12,432 nt of DNA from Aquimarina sp. (GCA_002697475.1 NZVW01000147.1:1902-14333); one strand, 5' to 3'. Shown: positions 1 through 6,777, counted from the stretch's first letter. The notes: a model not told the origin generated them from the sequence alone. Translations and numbers: made by a program.

Positions 1-194
1 GAAGAATCTCCAATTTCGATAAAATCAATTGTAGGGTTATAGTTGTACGATTTTGTAACTCCATCTCTTGTAGTAACTTCTTTTATCTCCCAATATCCGT
101 TTAGATAATTGTCATAGTTCTCAGTAGTGTGAGAGTTACAACTAAGGAATAAGACGCTTAATAGTAAGAAGTAATGAAGTTTATTTACAATCAT
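1..194 (-). CDS. Small lipoprotein, N-terminal part only (cut by window edge)
   Basis: An ATG at 192-194 on the minus strand opens a frame that stays open to base 1, giving 64 complete residues. Residues 1-19 are a lipoprotein signal: short basic start (K5), hydrophobic core, and lipobox LFLSC with the acylated cysteine at 19. The mature part begins with a polar stretch and then LNGYWEIKEV, an opening like that of small lipocalin-like or META-like lipoproteins of Bacteroidota. That family resemblance is weak, and the end of the gene is missing. It starts 16 bases after the recF stop, in the same direction, so it is probably co-transcribed with recF. A purine-rich tract lies just before the ATG. 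The lipoprotein call is fairly sure. The function is unknown. Confidence 0.72.
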   Translation of the reverse strand, partial: MIVNKLHYFLLLSVLFLSCNSHTTENYDNYLNGYWEIKEVTTRDGVTKSYNYNPTIDFIEIGDS

Positions 195-210
195 ATCTGT
201 TTTTTTTCTT

Positions 211-1293
211 TTAGGCTAGTTTAAATAATTTATAGGATTGCGAAATTTTTTTCACCACTTTTTCAGTTCTGTCTCCGTGTGTATCACTAATAAAAAGTTG
301 ACCGAAGTTTTGTTCATCAACCAGTTTAACAATGTGTTCTACTCTGGTTTCATCCAACTTATCAAAAATATCATCCAGTAACAGTAAAGGGTTAACTTTA
401 CTTTCTTTTTTTATAAAATCAAACTGAGCTAATTTTAAAGCGATTAAAAAAGATTTTTGCTGTCCCTGACTTCCAAATTTTTTAATTGGATACTCATTTA
501 TTTCAAAGGAAAGGTCATCTTTATGAACACCTACACTTGTATATTGAAGCGCTCTGTCCTTGTCTATGTTAGAGGCCAATAAAGTCAATAAATCATTGGT
601 CTCAAGTTTACTTTGATAACTTAGAGATACACTTTCTTCTCCGGATGTTATAGCTTGATATCTATCTATAAAAATAGGGATAAATATCTTCAAAAACTCT
701 TTCCTCTTGTTATATATTATAGTCCCCAGATCGTTTAATTGCTGATTGTAGATCGTCAATGTATTATTGTCAAAGGTAGCATTGGCTGCAAAATATTTAA
801 GTAATGCATTTCTTTGAGATACAACCTTGGCATATTTGATCAAAGTATTGAGGTATCCCTGATCACTTTGGGATATCACACCATCAATAAACTTTCTTCG
901 GGTTTCACTTCCTTCTGTAATTAGATCTCTGTCTGCGGGCGAAATGATAACCAAAGGTAAAAAACCAATATGTTCACTAAAAGTGTCATAAGCTTTGCCA
1001 TTTCGTTTAATTATTTTTTTCTGTCCTTTTTTAGCACTTACAATCACCTTTTCTTCACGCTCATTTTTGTTATATATTCCTTCAATAACAAAAAAATCTG
1101 TTCCGTGTTTTATGTGTTGACTGGTGATAGGATTAAAGTAACTCTTTCCGAAGGATAAATGATAAATAGCATCAAGAATATTAGTTTTTCCTACTCCATT
1201 ATTTCCTACCAAACAATTTATTTTACTGTCAAAATCGAAAGTACTGGATTCAAAATTTTTGTAGTTTAATAAAGAGAGTGATTTTAAAATCAT
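211..1293 (-). CDS. recF: DNA replication/repair protein RecF
   Basis: RecF is an SMC/ABC-type ATPase. With RecO and RecR it loads RecA onto single-stranded gaps at stalled replication forks. The 360-residue length is normal for the family. Residues 30-37 (GNNGVGKT) form the Walker A motif. The ABC signature FGSQGQQKS lies near 272-280. Walker B LLLLDD ends near 308 and is followed by the D-loop DKLDETR, and a late ISDTHGDR segment carries the switch-like histidine. All catalytic motifs are intact. The gene is divergent from the TPR gene, with 138 bp between them, and runs into a lipoprotein gene 16 bases downstream. I did not find a convincing promoter of its own in the divergent gap. It is not next to dnaA, dnaN or gyrB here, unlike the arrangement in E. 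coli or Bacillus. Confidence 0.96.
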   Translation of the reverse strand: MILKSLSLLNYKNFESSTFDFDSKINCLVGNNGVGKTNILDAIYHLSFGKSYFNPITSQHIKHGTDFFVIEGIYNKNEREEKVIVSAKKGQKKIIKRNGKAYDTFSEHIGFLPLVIISPADRDLITEGSETRRKFIDGVISQSDQGYLNTLIKYAKVVSQRNALLKYFAANATFDNNTLTIYNQQLNDLGTIIYNKRKEFLKIFIPIFIDRYQAITSGEESVSLSYQSKLETNDLLTLLASNIDKDRALQYTSVGVHKDDLSFEINEYPIKKFGSQGQQKSFLIALKLAQFDFIKKESKVNPLLLLDDIFDKLDETRVEHIVKLVDEQNFGQLFISDTHGDRTEKVVKKISQSYKLFKLA

Positions 1294-1375
1294 ATAATGT
1301 ATTGATCATCAGTGTTTAAAAAGTGATAAGGAAATGATAAAATAACATTGCAAATTATCAAAAAATAATAAAAAG

Positions 1376-1411
1376 TTGTTCTTTTAATTATGAATAAAAA
1401 TTTTATTTTTG
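1376..1411 (+). promoter_or_regulatory. Bacteroidota-type promoter of the TPR-ribH gene run
   Basis: TATTTTTG at 1404-1411, followed by C, matches the Bacteroidota sigma-ABfr -7 consensus TAnnTTTG(C). A candidate -33 TTG lies at 1376-1378. The 25-base spacer is a little longer than the usual 17-23, so the -33 half is less certain. Transcription would begin near 1416-1419 and leave a leader of about 15 bases before the ATG at 1432. Confidence 0.55.
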
Positions 1412-1431
1412 CCCTTCATTAAAGAAAACTT

Positions 1432-2202
1432 ATGGCAACTTATAAGAAACGCGGATATAAACCAAAAACGAAAGAAGAAGAAGTAGAAATTCAGGAAGAG
1501 AACTCAACTACGGCTGAGGTTTTTAATACACTGGATGAAGGTGCTTCTAAAACAGAGGAATGGGTTGCGGCAAATCAAAAATATATTTTTGGTTTTGTAG
1601 GAGCAGTTGCATTAATCGTTCTGGCATATTTAGGATATCAAAAGTTTATCCAGGAACCTAAAGAGCAGGAGGCTGCTAATGAAATGTTCCAGGCTCAGAA
1701 ATATTTTGACAACGCTGTTAATGGTAATAGTACACTAAAAGATTCATTATATACACTTGCTCTTAAAGGAGGAGAAGGTAAATATGGTTTCATTGATATC
1801 ATAGATAACTATGGAGGTACTAAAGCAGCTAATCTTGCTCAGTACTACGCAGGATTTGCTTACCTAAATATGAATAAGTATCAGGAAGCTATCGATTATC
1901 TGGACAAGTTTAAGAGTGACGATGAAATGTTAGAGCCTTTAGCCCTTGGTGGTATAGGCGATGCTTTTGTTCAGTTGAACCAAATGGAAGAGGGACTTTC
2001 TTATTATGAGAAAGCTGCAAATGCAAGAAACAATGAATTTACTACACCTAAATTCTTACTAAAGGCTGCAATTACGGCAATCTCTTTGAATAAAGCAGAT
2101 GTGGCTATCAAGCATTTAGAAAGAATTAAGGAAGAATACTCTAAAAGCCCTGAGGCTAATCAGGTGGATGTACACTTAGGTCGAGCACAGGCAATGAAGT
2201 AG
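1432..2202 (+). CDS. Membrane-anchored tetratricopeptide-repeat protein (YfgM-like)
   Basis: This 256-residue protein has a basic then acidic cytoplasmic tail (1-50), one membrane helix (51-69), and a helical C-terminal domain with TPR-type repeats. The clearest repeats are at about 132-165 (with a YAGFAYLNMNKYQEAIDY pattern), 167-200 and 204-236. This N-in, single-helix, TPR-out plan resembles YfgM-type proteins. In E. coli, YfgM works with PpiD at the SecYEG translocon. Whether this protein has the same partner is inference. It is the first gene of the plus-strand run and is preceded by a good -7 promoter element. Its stop is followed by a hairpin and then ribH 54 bases on. In flavobacteria it is usually labelled only as a TPR protein. 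The TPR and membrane calls are sure. The specific function is not. Confidence 0.85.
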   Translation: MATYKKRGYKPKTKEEEVEIQEENSTTAEVFNTLDEGASKTEEWVAANQKYIFGFVGAVALIVLAYLGYQKFIQEPKEQEAANEMFQAQKYFDNAVNGNSTLKDSLYTLALKGGEGKYGFIDIIDNYGGTKAANLAQYYAGFAYLNMNKYQEAIDYLDKFKSDDEMLEPLALGGIGDAFVQLNQMEEGLSYYEKAANARNNEFTTPKFLLKAAITAISLNKADVAIKHLERIKEEYSKSPEANQVDVHLGRAQAMK

Positions 2203-2208
2203 TTTCAG

Positions 2209-2240
2209 TTTTAATGCAGGTAAAGAACCCAGCATTAAAA
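2209..2240 (+). repeat. 9-bp inverted repeat between TPR gene and ribH
   Basis: TTTTAATGC at 2209-2217 and GCATTAAAA at 2232-2240 are perfect inverted complements separated by 14 bases. Two further G-C pairs (2219-2220 with 2229-2230) are possible beyond one mismatch. No clean U-run follows, so it is a poor intrinsic terminator. An mRNA processing, stability or ribH-leader role is more likely. A competing short stem, AAAAG 2237-2241 with CTTTT 2249-2253, would share its right arm. Confidence 0.6.
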
Positions 2241-2256
2241 GATTAAACCTTTTATA

Positions 2257-2763
2257 ATGGCTACAGAAAACAAAAATTTATCACAATACGATAAAGCAAC
2301 AATCCCAAACGCGAAGAATTTCAGGTTTGGGATTGTTGTTTCTGAATGGAACGATACGATAACAGAAGGACTTTTTCAAGGGGCTTTTGATGCTCTCATA
2401 GATTGCGGAGCAATAAAAGAAAACATCGTAAGATGGAATGTTCCCGGGAGTTTTGAATTGATTTACGGGTGTAAAAAGATGCAGGAATCTTTTGATATGC
2501 TGGATGTTGTTATTGCTATTGGTTCTGTAATACAAGGAGAAACCAAGCATTTTGATTTTGTGTGCGAAGGAGTTACTCAGGGGATTAAAGATCTGAATAT
2601 TCAAAGTGATATACCTGTTATATTCTGTGTGCTTACAGATAATACTATGCAACAGTCCATAGATCGATCAGGAGGTAAACACGGCAACAAAGGTACTGAA
2701 GCTGCTATTGCAGCGATAAAGATGGCACAGTTGCGCAAAGATGCTAAGTTCTATAAAGAGTAG
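2257..2763 (+). CDS. ribH: 6,7-dimethyl-8-ribityllumazine synthase (riboflavin synthase beta chain)
   Basis: RibH condenses 5-amino-6-ribitylaminouracil with 3,4-dihydroxy-2-butanone 4-phosphate to make lumazine, the penultimate step of riboflavin synthesis. It usually assembles as a cytoplasmic pentamer or 60-mer capsid. The 168 residues carry all family landmarks: substrate-stacking W31 in VVSEWND, VPGSFE at 62-67, GSVIQGETKHF at 89-99 with the catalytic histidine at 98, LTDNT at 126-130, and RSGGKHGNKG at 137-146, whose arginine binds phosphate. The gene follows the TPR gene by 54 bases, and no other riboflavin gene is nearby. There is no recognisable Shine-Dalgarno before the ATG. Inverted repeats lie both just upstream and within codons 13-29, which may affect translation. 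Confidence 0.96.
   Translation: MATENKNLSQYDKATIPNAKNFRFGIVVSEWNDTITEGLFQGAFDALIDCGAIKENIVRWNVPGSFELIYGCKKMQESFDMLDVVIAIGSVIQGETKHFDFVCEGVTQGIKDLNIQSDIPVIFCVLTDNTMQQSIDRSGGKHGNKGTEAAIAAIKMAQLRKDAKFYKE
2294..2341 (+). repeat. Long hairpin-forming inverted repeat inside ribH codons 13-29
   Basis: CAACAATCCCAAAC at 2297-2310 and GTTTGGGATTGTTG at 2325-2338 are perfect 14-bp inverted complements around a 14-base loop. Outward extension adds a G-U pair (2296/2339) and two A-T pairs (2295/2340 and 2294/2341), for a 17-pair stem. It lies wholly in coding sequence, 37 bases after the ribH ATG. The stem is directly visible. Any regulatory role is inference. Confidence 0.8.
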
Positions 2764-2851
2764 CATTTCATCAACCTGACAATCAGCTTATCATAAATAT
2801 TCTATAAGTGTTCGATAATTACGGCAAGGTACTTGTTGTTCATATGTTATT

Positions 2852-2882
2852 GTTATTCTATTATTAAAACCTTTAGAATAGC
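2852..2882 (+). repeat. Short hairpin in the ribH to small-membrane-protein gap
   Basis: TATTCTA (2854-2860) and TAGAATA (2874-2880) are perfect inverted complements with a 13-base loop. A G-U pair (2853/2881) and a G-C pair (2852/2882) extend the stem to 9 pairs. No U-run follows directly. It could mark the ribH mRNA 3' end or be a protein-binding site next to the -7 element at 2895. The rest of the 147-base gap (2764-2910) shows no other structure I can support. Confidence 0.4.
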
Positions 2883-2894
2883 TGCCATTTTAAT

Positions 2895-2902
2895 TATATT
2901 TG
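2895..2902 (+). promoter_or_regulatory. Candidate -7 promoter element before the 96-aa membrane protein gene
   Basis: TATATTTG fits the Bacteroidota -7 consensus TAnnTTTG exactly. No TTG lies at the expected -33 distance, so it is a half-supported promoter. If used, transcription would start about 2906-2909, immediately before the ATG at 2911, giving a nearly leaderless mRNA that leads into mutL. Confidence 0.35.
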
Positions 2903-2910
2903 AATACGTT

Positions 2911-3201
2911 ATGGGAATATTTAAGACAAAAAAGAATAAACGATACAATTATACACCCAGATACTGGGATGATAAAGGCGAAGGTAGTCCCTACCAGATT
3001 GCCCATAGATTTGATCAGTACAGATCCACAGTAGGAAAAAGCGGTAACATTAAAGACCGTTTCATAACTGCCTGGGATGAACTAAAACAGGACTCTGACC
3101 GTAGAGTCAATAAAAGAGTACTTATCATTTTTATGGTATTGATATTTATATTTTTGTATCTCATAGAATTTGATTTATCCATATTTACTACAAGACCATA
3201 G
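2911..3201 (+). CDS. Small single-pass membrane protein of unknown function
   Basis: This 96-residue protein starts with a strongly basic segment (KTKKNKRYNYTPRYW, 5-19), continues with a charged soluble part, and ends with one membrane helix at about 70-87 and a short tail. I chose the ATG at 2911 because the coding-like part begins there and a -7 element lies just before it. A longer frame from TTG 2833 would add a poorly coding, Cys/Ile-rich leader that includes the intergenic hairpin. From memory, close relatives occur throughout Flavobacteriaceae between ribH and mutL. Some database entries call them riboflavin synthase subunit beta, but nothing in the sequence supports an enzymatic role: there are no lumazine synthase motifs, and RibH is the separate upstream gene. 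Six bases separate it from mutL, so the two are probably co-transcribed. Function unknown. Confidence 0.82.
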   Translation: MGIFKTKKNKRYNYTPRYWDDKGEGSPYQIAHRFDQYRSTVGKSGNIKDRFITAWDELKQDSDRRVNKRVLIIFMVLIFIFLYLIEFDLSIFTTRP

Positions 3202-3207
3202 ACATAG

Positions 3208-5094
3208 ATGTCTGATATAATTCAACTTTTACCTGATCATGTAGCGAATCAAATTGCAGCCGGAGAGGTTGTACAACGACCGTCTTCTGTGGTTAAGGAG
3301 CTATTAGAAAATTCAATAGATGCTAAAGCATCAGTTATTAAGCTTATTGTTAAAGAAGCGGGAAAAACGCTAGTTCAGGTAGTTGATGATGGTTTAGGGA
3401 TGAGTGTTACGGATGCCAGACTTAGCTTTGAGAGGCACGCTACCTCTAAAATTAAAGTAGCAGAAGATCTTTTTCAATTAAACACTAAGGGTTTTAGAGG
3501 AGAGGCTCTAGCTTCTATAGCCGCTATTGCACACGTAGAACTTAAAACCAGACAGGAAGAGGATGAAGTAGGAACAGAAATTAAGATTGAAGGAAGTGAA
3601 GTAATTGCTCAGGAGGTTTGTGCTACACCCAAAGGGACTTCTATATGTGTTAAAAATCTTTTTTACAATATCCCCGCACGTCGAAACTTTCTGAAATCTA
3701 ATTCAGTGGAATTAAGACATATCATTGATGAGTTTCATAGGGTGGCAATGGCTCATCCTGATATTCGCTTTGAAATGTATCATAATGGGAGTGAGGTTTT
3801 TAGTTTACCGGCTTCTAATTATCGTCAACGTATTGTACATATCTTTGGAGGTAAGACTAATGAAAAATTAGTGCCTATAAATGAGGAGACAGAACTGGTA
3901 ACCATTACTGGATTTGTTGGTAAACCTGAGTTTGCTAAGCGTACTAGAGGCGAACAGTTTTTCTTTGTAAATAACAGATATATCAAAAGCGCTTATCTTA
4001 ATCATGCGGTTAATGCTGCTTTTGAAGGATTGTTAAAGGATAAAACGCATCCCAGTTATTTTATTTATTTACAGGTGGACCCAAAATCCATTGATATCAA
4101 TATTCATCCAACTAAGACAGAAATTAAATTTGATGACGAGCATGCGCTGTATGCTATGCTTAGATCGTCAATAAAACATAGTTTAGGACAATTTAATGTC
4201 GCTCCGGTTTTAGATTTTGAAAGAGATACTTCTTTTGATACGCCTTATGAATTTAAATCAAAGTCTGCAAAACCACCTGTAATTGAGGTTGATCGTAACT
4301 TTAATCCATTTCAGGATAAAGCATCTTCGGTTTCGACATCTTCCTCAGGAAGCGGAAACAAGTCTTTCCAAAGATTTAAAAAGGAACCTGCGGGAAGTTG
4401 GGAAAATTTATATGTAGGACTGGAGTCTGATATGTCCCATAGCTCTAAAGAGGAGGATTCTTTCAGCTCTGTACAGTTCGAAACTACAGAGGTTACATCA
4501 AAATTATTTGATGAGTCCGGAGAAAAAGAATTGGATCATCACATCACTTATCAGCTAAAACGTAAGTATATTGTTACTACCATCAAGAGCGGAATGTTAA
4601 TAATCAATCAAAGTAGAGCACATCAACGAGTGCTTTATGAAGAGTTATTGAAAAACATTACGATGTCTAATGCAATTAGTCAGCAATTGTTATTTCCATT
4701 AAAGCTCAGTTACACGCATCAGGAAATAGCTTTACTGAGTAATGTACAGGAACAGTTACAAAACACAGGATTTGTTTTTGAAAAATTAGATGATGGAGAA
4801 GTTGAGATATCTGGTATTCCTACGAATATAACAGAGAGCGAAGTTTCGTTTTTACTGGATCAGTTATTAGGAGATCTGGGAGATGAGGTTCCGGATAGTT
4901 CATTTTCGCAGACTGACTTATTGGCCAGATCCGTGGCTAAGAGTGTAGCTATTAAGACAGGAGTCATTTTAGAAACAGAGCAACAACAGCATTTAGTAAA
5001 CAGTCTTTTTGCGTGTACAGAACCTAATTATACACCAGATAATAAACCTATATTCATTACGATGAGTGTAGACGAAATAGATAAGAAATTTTAA
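3208..5094 (+). CDS. mutL: DNA mismatch repair protein MutL
   Basis: MutL is the GHKL ATPase that links MutS mismatch recognition to strand incision and removal. The N-terminal ATPase is complete: NQIAAGEVV at 14-22, ELLENSIDA at 31-39 (catalytic E31, Mg-binding N35), DDGLGM at 60-65, HATSKI at 77-82 and TKGFRGEAL at 93-101. The transducer domain runs to about 335, followed by a Ser-rich, low-complexity linker (about 340-440) and the C-terminal dimerisation domain (about 443-628). The endonuclease motif DQHA-x2-E-x4-E of MutH-less bacteria appears here as NQSRAHQRVLYEE (467-479), and the late CPHGRP motif is TPDNKP (609-614). Metal ligands are therefore missing. The 628-residue length is normal. 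One base separates its stop from the first rhomboid gene. The identity is certain. Loss of nuclease activity is inferred. Confidence 0.96.
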   Translation: MSDIIQLLPDHVANQIAAGEVVQRPSSVVKELLENSIDAKASVIKLIVKEAGKTLVQVVDDGLGMSVTDARLSFERHATSKIKVAEDLFQLNTKGFRGEALASIAAIAHVELKTRQEEDEVGTEIKIEGSEVIAQEVCATPKGTSICVKNLFYNIPARRNFLKSNSVELRHIIDEFHRVAMAHPDIRFEMYHNGSEVFSLPASNYRQRIVHIFGGKTNEKLVPINEETELVTITGFVGKPEFAKRTRGEQFFFVNNRYIKSAYLNHAVNAAFEGLLKDKTHPSYFIYLQVDPKSIDINIHPTKTEIKFDDEHALYAMLRSSIKHSLGQFNVAPVLDFERDTSFDTPYEFKSKSAKPPVIEVDRNFNPFQDKASSVSTSSSGSGNKSFQRFKKEPAGSWENLYVGLESDMSHSSKEEDSFSSVQFETTEVTSKLFDESGEKELDHHITYQLKRKYIVTTIKSGMLIINQSRAHQRVLYEELLKNITMSNAISQQLLFPLKLSYTHQEIALLSNVQEQLQNTGFVFEKLDDGEVEISGIPTNITESEVSFLLDQLLGDLGDEVPDSSFSQTDLLARSVAKSVAIKTGVILETEQQQHLVNSLFACTEPNYTPDNKPIFITMSVDEIDKKF

Positions 5095-5095
5095 T

Positions 5096-5848
5096 ATGGG
5101 CAGAATTACAGAGACGGTAAAAGTCTTATTGATTATAAACGTTATTTTTTTTATAGGCTCTATAACTTTGGGGGACAAGGCTATTGAGCTTTTTGGATTA
5201 TGGTTTCCTAAGAATGAGAACTTTGAGTTTTGGCAGATTATTACGCATATGTTTATGCACGGAGATATAGGGCATATCTTCTTTAATATGTTTGCTTTGT
5301 ATATGTTTGGTAGTTTGTTGGAGCAGTCGATTGGACAAAAGAAATTTTTATTTATTTATTTTTCAGCAGGTCTTGGGGCAGTAGGTTTTCAGATTTTATT
5401 CACTTATCTCAAATTTAATCCAGGTTATCAGGCTTATCTGGAAGCTGGATTTACTCCTGATCAAATAGTGAGTTTCATTCAAGAATCAATGCAAGCAGGG
5501 CAATATAAAATTTACCCTGGAATATCTCAGGAGTTAACTGAAAATATGCTTAGATCATTTTCTACGCCAATGGTTGGAGCTTCAGGGGCTATTTTCGGGG
5601 TGCTTTCGGCTTTTGCCCTTATCTTTCCTAATCTACCTTTGTATATCATGTTTATTCCTATTCCTATAAAAGCAAAATATTTAATAGGAGGATATTTCTT
5701 GCTGGATTTATATGCCGGAATTACTGGACAAGCTATTTTAGGACCAAGTAATGTAGCGCATTGGGCCCATATTGGTGGAGCGGTTATTGGTTTTATAACT
5801 ATGTGGTACTGGAAAAAGAATTCGTTTAATCAAAATCGTTGGCATTAA
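5096..5848 (+). CDS. Rhomboid family intramembrane serine protease (first copy)
   Basis: This 250-residue polytopic membrane protein has the rhomboid catalytic pattern: HGDIGHIFFNMFALYMFG around 55-72 (oxyanion N64), GASGAIFG at 161-168 with nucleophile S163, and HWAHIGGAVIG with the catalytic H225. Rhomboids cut substrate proteins within or next to a membrane helix. The substrate cannot be told from sequence. Six hydrophobic segments can be placed. An extra polar segment of about 50 residues (roughly 106-156) separates the helix after the HxxxN region from the serine helix and would form a sizeable loop. The start ATG follows the mutL stop by one base, and its own stop lies two bases before the second rhomboid, so the three are translated from one message. 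Confidence 0.93.
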   Translation: MGRITETVKVLLIINVIFFIGSITLGDKAIELFGLWFPKNENFEFWQIITHMFMHGDIGHIFFNMFALYMFGSLLEQSIGQKKFLFIYFSAGLGAVGFQILFTYLKFNPGYQAYLEAGFTPDQIVSFIQESMQAGQYKIYPGISQELTENMLRSFSTPMVGASGAIFGVLSAFALIFPNLPLYIMFIPIPIKAKYLIGGYFLLDLYAGITGQAILGPSNVAHWAHIGGAVIGFITMWYWKKNSFNQNRWH

Positions 5849-5850
5849 CT

Positions 5851-6777
5851 ATGGCAAGTAATGATTTAACATATAAATGGAAGACAGCAAATATAATGAT
5901 CAAACTGATTGTTATAAACGCTGTAGTTTTCTTAGTGGGAACTTTAGGTTCCTGGATTATCAAAATGAGTACAGGAAACGATTTTTTTAGTTCCTACGAT
6001 TTACTAAAGTGGTTTGTGCTTCCATCTAATCTAGGCTCGCTCATACTTCAGGTGTGGGGAGTTATTACCTACGCATTTGTTCATTTTGGGTTTTGGCACA
6101 TCTTCTGGAATATGTTGATGCTGTATTGGTTTGGGCAATATGTTTTAAACTTGTTTACTGAAAAACGTTTTTTGACCATATACTTACTGGGTGGAATTTG
6201 CGGAGGAATTCTTTTTGTTCTTGCCTATAATATTTTTCCCGGATTAAATAAAGGAGGAGATAGTTTTTTACTTGGTGCTTCTGCAGCCGTATTAGCTATC
6301 GTAATATTTATTGCTACGTACACCCCAAACGCCGAGATCAGGGTTTTCTTTTTTACGGTTAAGTTATGGCAGGTAGGTTTGTTTATGGTCTTAATGGATT
6401 TGATACAGCTACCTAATCAGCACCCCACAACAGGTAATGCGGGTGGTCTTATTGCGCATATTGGAGGTGCTGCCTTTGGATATTTATATGCTATTCAATT
6501 AAAGAAAGGAAATGATCTGGGTGCCGGCTTCGAAAAGTTTATGGATAGTATTGCAGGCTTGTTTAAACCCAGAAAGAAAAGTCCATTAAAGACAGTCCAT
6601 AAAAGTAAGAAACGTACAACAACAAACACTTCTACAACAGCTAAGACCAATGGCTCTGGAGTTAAAAGTGAACACCAGGCAAAGATTGATGCTATTCTGG
6701 ATAAGATTAGCAAGAGTGGGTATGAAAGTTTGACTAAAGAAGAAAAGGATTTTCTCTTCAAGGCGGGAAAAGAATAG
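5851..6777 (+). CDS. Rhomboid family protease with C-terminal cytoplasmic extension (second copy)
   Basis: This is a second rhomboid, 308 residues from the ATG at 5851. That start is two bases after the first rhomboid's stop and is preferred over a TTG at 5839, which would overlap it. It has HIFWNM (H83, N87), nucleophile S144 in LGASAAVLA, and H203 in AHIGGAAFG. The usual GxSG is GxSA here, a change I recall in Bacteroidota relatives, so activity is likely but not certain. After the last membrane helix comes a basic, Lys/Thr-rich linker (about 238-265). It ends in a helical module, IDAILDKISKSGYESLT to the end (279-308), resembling the DUF6576 tail of Bacteroidota rhomboids. That tail is lacking in the first copy, so the two paralogues are not simple duplicates. 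One base separates it from the next gene. Confidence 0.92.
   Translation: MASNDLTYKWKTANIMIKLIVINAVVFLVGTLGSWIIKMSTGNDFFSSYDLLKWFVLPSNLGSLILQVWGVITYAFVHFGFWHIFWNMLMLYWFGQYVLNLFTEKRFLTIYLLGGICGGILFVLAYNIFPGLNKGGDSFLLGASAAVLAIVIFIATYTPNAEIRVFFFTVKLWQVGLFMVLMDLIQLPNQHPTTGNAGGLIAHIGGAAFGYLYAIQLKKGNDLGAGFEKFMDSIAGLFKPRKKSPLKTVHKSKKRTTTNTSTTAKTNGSGVKSEHQAKIDAILDKISKSGYESLTKEEKDFLFKAGKE

Noticed and set aside
1294..1431. Promoter for recF on the minus strand
   Set aside because: Reading the minus strand I see only imperfect -7 matches with one base missing or extra, and no suitably placed -33 TTG.
2203..2256. FMN riboswitch or intrinsic terminator before ribH
   Set aside because: The gap of 54 bases is far too short for an FMN aptamer and lacks its conserved core. 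The hairpin is not followed by a run of T.
2281..2652. 123-residue open frame opposite ribH, and other antisense frames in recF, mutL, rhomboid, EEP and lepB
   Set aside because: They are shadows of well-supported genes, have no recognisable motif, and no promoter or sensible start.
2833..2910. Longer start (TTG at 2833) for the small membrane protein
   Set aside because: The extra leader is Cys/Ile/Tyr-rich and unlike the rest of the protein, it spans an intergenic hairpin and a -7 element, and the ATG at 2911 opens directly on the conserved-looking basic segment.
5839..5850. TTG start at 5839 for the second rhomboid
   Set aside because: It would overlap the first rhomboid's last codons and add only MALT. 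The ATG at 5851, two bases after the stop, is the simpler start and matches the spacing of neighbouring genes.
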